From Granulicatella adiacens (lineage in GTDB: Bacteria > Bacillota > Bacilli > Lactobacillales > Aerococcaceae): a DNA stretch of 14,394 bases. The stretch covers positions 1-14,394 of the forward strand of contig JAGZLX010000041.1 in NCBI GenBank assembly GCA_018364485.1, written 5' to 3'. Below the pieces are notes generated by a model. That model ran no database searches. It was not told the DNA's origin and saw only the letters and a program-made list of their open reading frames with translations. A program made the position numbers and the translations under genes. Below, one piece after another: positions 1 through 7,031 of this stretch (its first letter is position 1; every line of letters begins with the position of its first letter).

Positions 1-5
1 AAAGT

Positions 6-45
6 GAGTGTAACATTTTTGTTACGTAACATAATTGTTACACTC
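6..45. promoter_or_regulatory. Nested palindrome, probable tandem operator
   Basis: Two abutting copies of the dyad GTAACA-N4-TGTTAC occupy 10-25 and 26-41. Outer arms GAGTGTAACA (6-15) and TGTTACACTC (36-45) are perfect reverse complements, and the centre TGTTACGTAACA (20-31) is itself a palindrome. The whole 40 bp is therefore a palindrome built of two smaller ones, as expected for two dimers of a repressor binding side by side. There is no T-run after it, so a terminator is unlikely. It lies about 55 bp upstream of the exporter promoter. The cognate regulator is not in the window; a MarR-, TetR- or GntR-type protein encoded just to the left is a guess. Confidence 0.6.
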
Positions 46-98
46 TGAAAAATCAAAAGCAGGAAGCAACTTTTTCCGCTTTTGAAGAGGATAAAATG

Positions 99-107
99 TG
101 ATACAAT
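99..107 (+). promoter_or_regulatory. Extended -10 promoter of the ABC exporter operon
   Basis: TGATACAAT at 99-107 is an extended -10 element (TGn followed by TACAAT). The -35 is weak; TTTTGA at 80-85 with a 16-bp spacer is the best candidate. It overlaps a hairpin-capable dyad with arms CAAAAGC (54-60) and GCTTTTG (78-84). Transcription would start near 113-114. That puts an ATG at 117 at the very 5' end of the message and favours the GTG start at 141. Confidence 0.55.
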
Positions 108-140
108 AAAAGTACTATGAATGTAAAAGGAAGTACGCGT

Positions 141-1865
141 GTGAACAAGTTAAAACCTTATTTAAAGCCGTATCTGAAAGAAACGATATTGGCACCTTTA
201 TTCAAATTATTCGAAGCGATTCTGGAATTGTTTGTTCCGCTCATCATGGCGGTCATTATCGATAAAGGAATCAGTAATAAAGATACTGCGCTGATTCTCC
301 AACAAGGAGCGATTCTTATTGGACTAGGAATTTTAGGCGTTGCCGTGTCGATTACCGCTCAATATTTTGCGGCAAAGGCGGCGACAGGATTTACCGCAGA
401 CGTGAGACAGGCACTCTTTTCAAAAATTCAATACTTTAGTTTCTCGCAACTCGATGCGCTTGGAAATGACACTTTACTGACGCGATTGACGAGTGATATG
501 AATCTCATGCAAAACGGGTTGAACATCGCGCTTCGTCTATTGCTTCGTTCGCCGTTTATCGTCGGTGGAGCGATTGTGATGGCCTTTGTCGTGAATGTGG
601 AAATGGCATGGACGTTTGCCATTACCGTTCCAATCTTAGCAGTTGTCGTATTCGGGATTATTTACTGGACGATTCCGATGTATCGCCGTGTGCAAGGGCA
701 ACTGGATCGTATTATGCGCCGCGTGCATGAAAACTTACTCGGTGTGCGTGTGATTCGTGCATTTAACCGAGAAGAAAAAGAAATTCAGTCGTTTAGAGAA
801 GATACTGAAGCGTTGAATCAGGCGCAACAAAAGGTGAGTGGTCTCTCAGGAGCTATGAATCCTATTACGTTTGTAATTGTGAATGTGGCCCTCATCGTCA
901 TTCTTTATGGTGGAGCGATTAAAGTGGATACAGGAACCTTAACGAAAGGGGAAGTCATCGCTTTAACAAACTACATGTCACAAATTCTAGTGGAACTTGT
1001 GAAGTTTGCGAACCTTGTCGTATTGATGACAAAATCAGTAGCGAGTGCAGAGCGTATTAACACGATTCTATCGATTGAAGCGGATATGGTCGAAGGAACG
1101 AAAGAGGTTCATTCTGAAGGAGAAGTGGCGGTGGCGTTTAAAGACGTGACGTTGACGTATCAAGGAGACCAAAACGCAGCGCTGAACCATATCTCCTTTA
1201 CCGCGTTGAAGGGACAGACTATCGGCGTAATTGGTGGGACGGGTAGCGGGAAATCGTCTCTTGTGAATATGATTCCCCGTTTCTATGATGCGACTGAGGG
1301 TAGTGTAGAGGTGTTCGGAGAAGACGTTCGTCGCTACCGTTTTGCATCGCTTCGTGGAGCGGTCGGAATGGTCTTGCAAAAGGCGCAACTTTTCCGTGGA
1401 ACGATTGCCGACAATGTCCGTTTTGGAAATGCATCTGTTTCAAGTGAAGTGGTAGAACATGCACTCGATATCGCCCAAGCCAGCGAGTTTGTACAGACGA
1501 AAGAAGGCGGACTTGATTATGGCATCGAACAAAATGGTCGCAATTTATCCGGTGGGCAAAAACAACGGATGACGATTGCACGTGCGATTGCTAAACAAGC
1601 ACCAATTTTAATCTTAGATGATAGTGCTTCGGCATTAGACTTTGCGACCGATGCGAAATTGCGCGAGGCGATTAAGAACCAAACGCCACGTCCAACAACC
1701 TTTATCGTGTCGCAACGGGCGGCGTCTGTGCAGTATGCAGACTTAATTCTCGTTTTAGATGAAGGAAATCTTGTCGGCAAAGGCACGCATGAAGAGCTCT
1801 TAGCTAATAATAAAATTTATCAAGAAATTTACTATTCACAATTCCCAAAGGAGGATGAAGCATGA
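141..1865 (+). CDS. ABC exporter half-transporter, degenerate ATP site (subunit 1)
   Basis: A 574-aa fused membrane-plus-ATPase subunit of the type I ABC exporter (multidrug/lipid) family. Residues about 10-300 are the membrane domain with several hydrophobic helices; about 330-574 is the nucleotide-binding domain. It shows Walker A GGTGSGKSS (365-373) and signature LSGGQ (469-473). In the Walker B region ILILDD, an Asp (494) stands where the catalytic Glu normally is, and the switch-loop His is Gln (525, VSQR). Its own ATP site should therefore hydrolyse poorly. The start chosen is GTG 141, with AAAAGGAAG about 8 nt upstream; the in-frame ATG at 117 has no ribosome binding site and sits at the predicted transcript end. 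The stop overlaps the next start (ATGA), so the two subunits are translationally coupled. It resembles LmrC/BmrC/EfrA-type subunits. The substrate cannot be read from sequence. Confidence 0.9.
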   Translation: MNKLKPYLKPYLKETILAPLFKLFEAILELFVPLIMAVIIDKGISNKDTALILQQGAILIGLGILGVAVSITAQYFAAKAATGFTADVRQALFSKIQYFSFSQLDALGNDTLLTRLTSDMNLMQNGLNIALRLLLRSPFIVGGAIVMAFVVNVEMAWTFAITVPILAVVVFGIIYWTIPMYRRVQGQLDRIMRRVHENLLGVRVIRAFNREEKEIQSFREDTEALNQAQQKVSGLSGAMNPITFVIVNVALIVILYGGAIKVDTGTLTKGEVIALTNYMSQILVELVKFANLVVLMTKSVASAERINTILSIEADMVEGTKEVHSEGEVAVAFKDVTLTYQGDQNAALNHISFTALKGQTIGVIGGTGSGKSSLVNMIPRFYDATEGSVEVFGEDVRRYRFASLRGAVGMVLQKAQLFRGTIADNVRFGNASVSSEVVEHALDIAQASEFVQTKEGGLDYGIEQNGRNLSGGQKQRMTIARAIAKQAPILILDDSASALDFATDAKLREAIKNQTPRPTTFIVSQRAASVQYADLILVLDEGNLVGKGTHEELLANNKIYQEIYYSQFPKEDEA

Positions 1866-3607
1866 GACAGAAAACTCAATGGGAAACCATCCGTAAAGTG
1901 CTCCGCTACATCCGTCGCTACCGGATTTATTTCGTAGCGTCCATTCTTTTGGCGAGTGTGAATGTATTCGGAACGTTAATGATTCCAAAATTAGTCGGAG
2001 AAGCCGTAGACCAAATGCTGGACACGGGCCAAGTGTTCTATGAAGGATTATTTGCCATCCTTTGGCAGATTGCACTCTTTACAATAATAGCTTCTGTTGC
2101 GCAGTGGTTTATGAACCTCAGCAACAACAAGATGACGTACTCTGTGGTTCGTGACCTTCGTAGAGACGCGCTTGAAAAAATCGAGACATTGCCACTCAGT
2201 TATTTAGATATTCATCCAGCCGGAGAAATCGAGAGCCGTATCATTGCGGATGCGGATCAATTTGCGGATGGATTATTGATGGGATTCACGCAGTTATTTA
2301 CGGGTGTGATGACGATCCTAGGAACGTTAATCTTTATGCTTAGCGTGAATATGACATTGACGCTTGTAGTAGTCGTGGTGACGCCAGTATCCTTTGTCAT
2401 GGCCAGCTTTGTTGCGAAGAAATCCTATCATTTCTTTAAACAACAATCGGAAATTCGTGGCGACCAAACCGCCTATATGAATGAGATGATTGAGGGGACA
2501 CGAGTGGTTACGGCCTTCCAGCAACAAGAAAAAGTCATCGACGACTTCTCGGTCATTAATAAGAATCTAACAGATGTATCGCTCAAGGCTATCTTCTTCT
2601 CGAGCATCACGAATCCGGCAACGCGCTTTGTTAATAGTATTGTCTACACCAGTGTGGGCGTGTTCGGGGCGTTTTTCGTGATTAGTGGTGGCGTGACGGT
2701 TGGACAACTATCGGCCTTCTTAAGTTACGCTAACCAATATACGAAACCATTCAATGAAATCTCAGGTGTGATTACCGAATTGCAAAATGCGATTGCCTGT
2801 GCCAACCGCGTATTTGAACTGTTGGAACAACCTTCTGAGAGTCCAGAACGTGAGGGTGCCGTATCTCCTGAAAGCTTTGACGGAGCGGTGGAATTTAGTC
2901 ATGTGGACTTCTCTTATGTGAAAGGCCAACCGCTGATTGAAGACTTCTCACTGGATGTCAAACCAGGGCAACGCGTGGCGATTGTCGGTCCAACCGGAAG
3001 TGGAAAGACGACATTGATTAATTTATTGATGCGTTTCTATGATATTAATAGTGGGAAATTAGCCATCGATGGTCATTCGATTGAAGACATCACCCGCCAT
3101 TCGTTGCGAAATGGATTTGGAATGGTGCTTCAAGAAACATGGCTTCAAACGGGGACGGTCCGTGAAAATATTACGATGGGAAATCCGACGATTAGCGAAG
3201 AAGAGATGATTCGCATCGCAAAACTCTGTCATATTCATGGGTTTGTTAGCCGTCTGCCGCAAGGGTATGATACGGTGATTTCAGATGATGGTGGGGACTT
3301 CTCGCAAGGGCAAAAACAATTGCTCTGCATCGCGCGTGTGATGATGGGACAACCTAATATGCTGATTCTCGATGAGGCAACGTCTTCCATCGATACACGT
3401 ACCGAGTTGAAGATTCAAGAAGCCTTTCAACATCTGATGGAAGGACGCACGAGCTTTATCGTGGCGCACCGCTTGTCGACCATTCGTACCGCGGATGTGA
3501 TTCTAGTCTTAAAAGACGGACATGTCATTGAAAAAGGAAATCATGCCAGCTTGATGGAGCAACGTGGATTTTACTACAATCTCTATCAAAGTCAGTGGCA
3601 ACATTAA
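1862..3607 (+). CDS. ABC exporter half-transporter, catalytic subunit (subunit 2)
   Basis: A 581-aa partner of the preceding gene and also a membrane-plus-ATPase half-transporter. Residues about 20-310 form the membrane domain, with hydrophobic helices near 23-45, 63-85, 140-185 and 250-285; about 340-581 is the ATPase. Walker A GPTGSGKTT (376-384), Walker B LILDEATSSID (501-511, catalytic Glu505) and switch His536 are intact. The signature motif is FSQGQ (480-484) instead of LSGGQ. In a head-to-tail dimer this altered signature faces the degenerate Walker site of subunit 1, so the pair has one weak and one competent site, as in TM287/288, LmrCD, BmrCD and PatAB. AAAGGAGG inside the end of the first gene serves its ATG. 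The substrate is unknown, probably hydrophobic compounds. Confidence 0.92.
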   Translation: MRQKTQWETIRKVLRYIRRYRIYFVASILLASVNVFGTLMIPKLVGEAVDQMLDTGQVFYEGLFAILWQIALFTIIASVAQWFMNLSNNKMTYSVVRDLRRDALEKIETLPLSYLDIHPAGEIESRIIADADQFADGLLMGFTQLFTGVMTILGTLIFMLSVNMTLTLVVVVVTPVSFVMASFVAKKSYHFFKQQSEIRGDQTAYMNEMIEGTRVVTAFQQQEKVIDDFSVINKNLTDVSLKAIFFSSITNPATRFVNSIVYTSVGVFGAFFVISGGVTVGQLSAFLSYANQYTKPFNEISGVITELQNAIACANRVFELLEQPSESPEREGAVSPESFDGAVEFSHVDFSYVKGQPLIEDFSLDVKPGQRVAIVGPTGSGKTTLINLLMRFYDINSGKLAIDGHSIEDITRHSLRNGFGMVLQETWLQTGTVRENITMGNPTISEEEMIRIAKLCHIHGFVSRLPQGYDTVISDDGGDFSQGQKQLLCIARVMMGQPNMLILDEATSSIDTRTELKIQEAFQHLMEGRTSFIVAHRLSTIRTADVILVLKDGHVIEKGNHASLMEQRGFYYNLYQSQWQH

Positions 3608-3610
3608 CCT

Positions 3611-3653
3611 AAAAAAGAAGCGTAGGCTCTATAAAAAGAGTCTACGCTTCTTT
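3611..3653. terminator. Bidirectional intrinsic terminator
   Basis: A 17-bp stem, arms 3614-3630 and 3637-3653 (AAAGAAGCGTAG paired with CTACGCTTCTTT, one G-T wobble further in), encloses a 6-nt loop. Six A residues at 3611-3616 become a T-run on the minus strand, and the arm ends in TTCTTT on the plus strand. It separates the exporter operon from the convergent ABC-F gene and probably serves both. Confidence 0.85.
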
Positions 3654-3670
3654 GAATTGTTGAAAGTGCA

Positions 3671-3692
3671 AAATTATCATATATGATAATTT
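3671..3692. repeat. Perfect 22-bp palindrome
   Basis: AAATTATCATA (3671-3681) is followed directly by its exact reverse complement TATGATAATTT (3682-3692). It sits 7 bp beyond the ABC-F stop codon and 18 bp from the bidirectional terminator. It is AT-rich with no loop spacer. It may be an operator-like site, a cruciform or a transcript-end structure; the sequence alone does not decide. Confidence 0.6.
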
Positions 3693-3699
3693 CAAAAGA

Positions 3700-5649
3700 C
3701 TATTGATTGAATTCTTCTAGCGCTAGAGACGCTTCTTCCCATTCTGCAAGAAGTGTTTCTTGGCGCTCGAGAAGGGCTCCTTCTTCGGTTGAGAGGGCAG
3801 CAGATTTATCTGGGTCAGAATAGTTTTCTTCCAGCGTCATCGCCTCATGCACTTGTTCGAGTGCCGTTTCGATATCGTGCATCTCCGTTTCTAGTTGCTC
3901 GATGCGTCTTGTGAGCGTACGGATTTGACGTTGCTCTTCTTTAGAGGCATGGTAGCTGGCTTTAGCTTCTGTCATCGGCTGGGCCGTTGCTAGTGGGGCA
4001 TCTTTAGCCTCTTGCAAAGCGGCGATTTCTTCTTTCTCTTGTTTTTTCTCGAGATAGTAGTCGTAGTCGCCTAAATACAGCGTGCTGCCAGTTTCTTCGA
4101 TTTCAAGAATAGCCGTTGCGACCTTGTTGATGAAGAAACGGTCATGCGACACGAAACAAATCGTGCCGTCGTAGTCGATAAGGGCATCTTCGAGGACTTC
4201 TTTACTGTCGATGTCCAAGTGGTTGGTTGGTTCGTCGAGCAGTAGGAAATTATCATGTTCAAGAGACAGTTTGCAAAGTGCCAAACGAGCCTTTTCACCC
4301 CCGCTGAGTTGAGCGGTTGTTTTCTCGACGTCGTTGCCTGAGAAGAGGAAACTGCCAAGAATCGAACGGATGTCTTTTTCAGGCATCGTTGAGTGACGAG
4401 ACCACAGTTCTTCTAGTACGGTTTGATTCGATGAGAGGCCGGCCAAGTTTTGGTCATAGTAACCGACTTGAACGCCAGCACCTAAGTCGATTGAACCTTC
4501 GATTAAAGGCAATTCACCCGTAATCGACTTCAAGAGGGTAGATTTTCCAATCCCGTTAGGGCCCACAATCGCGATGGCTTCACGCTTGCGAAGCTGGAAG
4601 GAAATCGGACCACTCAAAGCTTCGTGGTCGTAGCCGATATAAGCATCCGTTACTTGTAGCACTTGGTTTCCGGATTCGCGTTCCACGGTAAATTCAAAAC
4701 GAGCAGAGCGCTGATCGCCTTTTGGTTTCTCTAAGCGTTCCATTTTCTCGAGCTTCTTACGGCGTGATTGCGCACGTTTTGTGGTTGAGGCGCGGACTAA
4801 GTTTTTCGCAATGAATTCTTCTAAGTCGTGAATCTCTTGTTGCTGCTTCTCATAGGCTTTTTGTTTAAGTAAATAGCGTTGCTCGCGTTCTTCTAAGTAG
4901 TGCGAGTAGTTTCCTTTGTAATATTCGCAGGCCTTATGACTGATTTCATAGACTTCGTTACATACACGGTCCAAGAAGTATTGGTCGTGGGATACGATGA
5001 CAAGCGCGCTACTTGAAGAGCGTAAATAGTCTTCAAGCCATGTCAAAGTCTCGATATCCAAGTGGTTGGTTGGTTCGTCTAAGATGAGTAGGTCGTGCTT
5101 TTCTAATAAAATACGAGCGAGAGCGAGACGAGTGCGTTGGCCCCCAGAGAGTGCTTGAATTGGTTGGTCGTAGTCTTCTGGATAGAAACGGAAGCCGTGC
5201 AGCACGGTGCGAATTTCAGACTCGTAACCATACGCGTTCTTTTGGTTCAATTCTTCTTGCAGTTGGTCGTATCGTTTTAAGGCGAGTTCGTACGCCACGG
5301 GGTCACTTAGAAGGTCTGGGTCGCCGAGTTGTTCAGCTGCTTTTTGTGCTTGTCTCTTCAAGGTTTCCACATCTTCGAAGAGATGCACCATTTCTTCCCA
5401 AACGGTGCGGGAAGACTGGATAGCAGCGTATTGATCTAAGTAGCCAATCGAGAGGTCTTTCTTCTTTGACACAGCGCCAAGAGAAGGTTCTTCGATCCCT
5501 GCCAACATTTTTAATAGCGTGGATTTTCCAGTACCATTTCGCCCAACGATGGCAATGCGTGAATTTTCTTGAATATGAATCGTAATATTTTCAAATAGGA
5601 CTTCATCCGCAAACGTACGCGCGAGTCCTTGTCCTTGTAATAAAATCAT
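3700..5649 (-). CDS. ABC-F family ribosome-associated ATPase, YdiF type
   Basis: A 649-aa soluble protein with two ATPase domains and no membrane segment, the hallmark of ABC-F translation factors that act at the ribosomal E site and help stalled ribosomes. Domain 1 has GRNGTGKST (36-44), LSGGQ (167-171) and ILDEPTNHLD (189-198). Domain 2 has GPNGIGKST (363-371), LSGGE (448-452) and LLDEPTNHLD (470-479). The inter-domain linker (about 240-320) is basic and rich in Arg, Lys and Glu, as expected of the tRNA-contacting segment. Residues about 570-649 form a charged C-terminal coiled coil, as in YdiF/Uup-like members. The start ATG at 5649 follows GAAAGGAC at a good distance; a TTG 15 nt upstream lies inside that site and is rejected. 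The position beside rex and groESL matches B. subtilis ydiF. An antibiotic-protection role is less likely given this conserved location. Confidence 0.9.
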   Translation of the reverse strand: MILLQGQGLARTFADEVLFENITIHIQENSRIAIVGRNGTGKSTLLKMLAGIEEPSLGAVSKKKDLSIGYLDQYAAIQSSRTVWEEMVHLFEDVETLKRQAQKAAEQLGDPDLLSDPVAYELALKRYDQLQEELNQKNAYGYESEIRTVLHGFRFYPEDYDQPIQALSGGQRTRLALARILLEKHDLLILDEPTNHLDIETLTWLEDYLRSSSSALVIVSHDQYFLDRVCNEVYEISHKACEYYKGNYSHYLEEREQRYLLKQKAYEKQQQEIHDLEEFIAKNLVRASTTKRAQSRRKKLEKMERLEKPKGDQRSARFEFTVERESGNQVLQVTDAYIGYDHEALSGPISFQLRKREAIAIVGPNGIGKSTLLKSITGELPLIEGSIDLGAGVQVGYYDQNLAGLSSNQTVLEELWSRHSTMPEKDIRSILGSFLFSGNDVEKTTAQLSGGEKARLALCKLSLEHDNFLLLDEPTNHLDIDSKEVLEDALIDYDGTICFVSHDRFFINKVATAILEIEETGSTLYLGDYDYYLEKKQEKEEIAALQEAKDAPLATAQPMTEAKASYHASKEEQRQIRTLTRRIEQLETEMHDIETALEQVHEAMTLEENYSDPDKSAALSTEEGALLERQETLLAEWEEASLALEEFNQ

Positions 5650-5678
5650 GACGGGTCCTTTCAATGTGGTTTCAGTTT

Positions 5679-5706
5679 ATTTTAGCATAAAAAAGAAGGG
5701 GAACAA
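5679..5706 (-). promoter_or_regulatory. Promoter of the ABC-F gene
   Basis: Read on the minus strand: -35 TTGTTC (5706-5701), 16-bp spacer, extended -10 TGCTAAAAT (5687-5679). Transcription would start near 5672, giving a short leader of about 23 nt before the ATG. No room remains for an attenuator of the kind seen in antibiotic-inducible ABC-F genes. Confidence 0.6.
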
Positions 5707-5730
5707 TATTGATACGCGTTCTTCTTTGCA

Positions 5731-5850
5731 TTCACATTCACAATAGGGAGGTTGTGAAGAAAAAAGCACAAAGCTTGCTGCATATAAGCGAAACTTAGGA
5801 ATGTTCGTGAGGTACAAGCAAACTGTTTGTGAAATGAAATGTCGTTGTGA
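5731..5850. promoter_or_regulatory. Cluster of Rex-like half-sites between ABC-F and rex
   Basis: Half-sites resembling the Rex consensus TTGTGAA/TTCACAA occur at 5731-5736 (TTCACA), 5737-5743 (TTCACAA), 5752-5758 (TTGTGAA), 5827-5834 (TTGTGAAA) and 5845-5850 (TTGTGA). The second and third form an inverted repeat around an 8-bp spacer but face the opposite way from a normal Rex box. The fourth overlaps the rex -35 element. No complete Rex box is present. Autoregulation by Rex is plausible but unproven. Confidence 0.4.
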
Positions 5851-5856
5851 TAGAAT
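5827..5856 (+). promoter_or_regulatory. Promoter of rex
   Basis: -35 TTGTGA (5827-5832), 18-bp spacer, extended -10 TGATAGAAT (5848-5856). The predicted start is near 5863, leaving a 29-nt leader with the ribosome binding site AAGGGAG before the ATG at 5892. Confidence 0.6.
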
Positions 5857-5891
5857 ACGCATGGAAATAAAAGAAAAAGGGAGTCTTATTC

Positions 5892-6539
5892 ATGAAAGAT
5901 TTAAACGAATTAAAAGAAATCGAAGTGCCACGCGCAACTGCGAAACGTTTGGCTATTTATCATCGTTACTTACGTTTCTTGCATGACGCAGGAAAACGTC
6001 GCATCTCATCAACTGAATTAAGTGAAGCCGTAAAAGTCGATAGCGCAACAATCCGCCGTGACTTCTCATACTTTGGAGCTTTAGGAAAACGTGGATATGG
6101 ATATGATGTAGAATACTTATTAGAATTCTTCAGCCATACTTTAAACCAAGATCGCCTAACAAACGTCGCTTTAGTAGGGGTTGGTAAATTAGGACAAGCG
6201 CTCTTAAACTACAACTTCCACCAAAGCAACAACGTGCGTATTAGCGCAGCGTTCGACGTAAACGAAGACATCGTTGGAACAATCCAAACAGGTGTGCCAG
6301 TTTACAGCATGGATGAAATGGTAGAACAATTGAAAGTTCAACAAATCCAAGTGGCCATCTTAACAGTGCCACAAGATGTTGCTCAAGAAACAGCAGACCG
6401 CTTAGTAGAAGCAAATGTTCGCGGAATCTTGAACTTCACACCAATCCGCTTAGACGTACCAGAAGACGTTCGAGTTCAAAACGTGGACTTAACAAACGAA
6501 CTTCAAACACTAATTTATTTCTTGGACAACCAAAAATAA
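5892..6539 (+). CDS. rex: Redox-sensing transcriptional repressor Rex
   Basis: A 215-aa protein of the usual Rex length. Residues about 1-80 are the winged-helix DNA-binding domain, with the recognition segment around VDSATIRRDFSYFG (49-62) and wing KRGYGYDV. Residues about 88-200 are a Rossmann fold with the nucleotide-binding loop GVGKLG (96-101) and the conserved NFTPIRLDVPEDV stretch. Rex dimers bind DNA when NADH is low relative to NAD+ and release it when NADH rises, controlling fermentation and anaerobic genes. AAGGGAG precedes the ATG by 8 nt. It is divergent from the ABC-F gene and is followed by its own terminator, so it appears monocistronic. Family assignment is firm; the target genes are not visible here. 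Confidence 0.96.
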   Translation: MKDLNELKEIEVPRATAKRLAIYHRYLRFLHDAGKRRISSTELSEAVKVDSATIRRDFSYFGALGKRGYGYDVEYLLEFFSHTLNQDRLTNVALVGVGKLGQALLNYNFHQSNNVRISAAFDVNEDIVGTIQTGVPVYSMDEMVEQLKVQQIQVAILTVPQDVAQETADRLVEANVRGILNFTPIRLDVPEDVRVQNVDLTNELQTLIYFLDNQK

Positions 6540-6546
6540 TCTATTG

Positions 6547-6576
6547 AAAGGCATCCATATAGGGTGCCTTTTTTGT
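6547..6576 (+). terminator. Terminator of rex
   Basis: AAGGCATCC pairs with GGGTGCCTT (one G-U wobble) and is followed by a run of T ending near 6574. It starts 8 bp after the rex stop codon. Confidence 0.85.
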
Positions 6577-6585
6577 ATAAAAAAT

Positions 6586-6625
6586 AAGCACTAATCCAAT
6601 CCGATTTGCGGAGCGATTAGTGCTT
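6586..6625 (-). terminator. Terminator of the YdiK-like gene, overlapping its stop
   Basis: The 11-bp perfect arms AAGCACTAATC (6586-6596) and GATTAGTGCTT (6615-6625) are followed on the minus strand by ATTTTTTATAC. The loop can form a further TCCG/CGGA pairing. The first arm on the minus strand contains the stop codon of the gene (6617-6619). Confidence 0.8.
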
Positions 6626-6880
6626 TTCTTTTGGTTCTTTATCGTCTAGTGAATCCTCGTCATCGGGCAGATTCTCGATGAGATTAGCGAGTTTTTTCAA
6701 CTCGTTATAGGTGCGAAGCATGTTGATACTTGTTACGATGCTTGTCGTTGCGAATAGACAGCAGAATAATGTGATAAAGTCAAATCCATTTCCAGGATAA
6801 TGCGTCGTTGCTAGAAAGATAAAGAAGACGGCTAATATGATTTCAAAATATAGTTTTCTAAAGAAACTTTTTCGTGTCAT
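6617..6880 (-). CDS. Small two-helix membrane protein, YdiK-like
   Basis: An 87-aa protein with a basic N-terminus (TRKSFFRK), two hydrophobic helices at about residues 11-28 and 33-53, and a long charged tail ending in an acidic stretch (DDEDSLDDKEPKEKH). The layout and the position between rex and groES fit B. subtilis YdiK (DUF4305), whose function is unknown. The assignment rests on size, topology and synteny rather than a clear sequence match. The ATG at 6880 is preferred because GGAAAGGA lies 8 nt upstream. The ATG at 6889 would abut that same ribosome binding site. It is transcribed alone, convergent with rex and divergent from groESL, and an inner-membrane location is expected. Confidence 0.65.
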   Translation of the reverse strand: MTRKSFFRKLYFEIILAVFFIFLATTHYPGNGFDFITLFCCLFATTSIVTSINMLRTYNELKKLANLIENLPDDEDSLDDKEPKEKH

Positions 6881-6903
6881 CGCAATCATCCTTTCCTGTC
6901 AAA

Positions 6904-6932
6904 ATCTTACAAAATTCCAGACAAATAAGCAA
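6904..6932 (-). promoter_or_regulatory. Promoter of the YdiK-like gene
   Basis: On the minus strand: -35 TTGCTT (6932-6927), 17-bp spacer, -10 TAAGAT (6909-6904). The predicted start near 6898 gives a leader of under 20 nt containing the ribosome binding site. Confidence 0.5.
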
Positions 6933-6942
6933 GTATTTATTC

Positions 6943-6971
6943 TTGATTTTTCCTGACCAAATGAGTATCAT
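6943..6971 (+). promoter_or_regulatory. groESL promoter
   Basis: -35 TTGATT (6943-6948), 17-bp spacer, -10 TATCAT (6966-6971), vegetative sigma-factor type. The start near 6978 places the CIRCE dyad at the extreme 5' end of the transcript, the usual arrangement for HrcA control. Confidence 0.7.
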
Positions 6972-6982
6972 AAAACTATGAG

Positions 6983-7009
6983 TTAGCACTCAGTGTTTTT
7001 GAGTGCTAA
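6983..7009. promoter_or_regulatory. CIRCE operator (HrcA-binding site)
   Basis: TTAGCACTC (6983-6991), a 9-nt spacer, then GAGTGCTAA (7001-7009). Both arms match the CIRCE consensus with no mismatch. HrcA, encoded elsewhere, should repress groESL here and release under heat or protein-folding stress. No CtsR-type heptamer repeat was noticed next to it. Confidence 0.98.
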
Positions 7010-7031
7010 AAAAGATGAAGGAGGATTTCAT

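Noticed and set aside
5650..5664. TTG start five codons upstream for the ABC-F protein
   Set aside because: The TTG is part of the GAAAGGAC ribosome binding site of the ATG at 5649, and MILLQ is the family-typical N-terminus.
5726..5850. A canonical Rex box between the ABC-F gene and rex
   Set aside because: No TTGTGAA followed by TTCACAA in the correct orientation and spacing exists; only half-sites are present.
6993..7031. In-frame GTG upstream extension of GroES
   Set aside because: The GTG lies in the CIRCE spacer with no ribosome binding site; the ATG at 7032 has AAGGAGG and gives the canonical MLKPL N-terminus.
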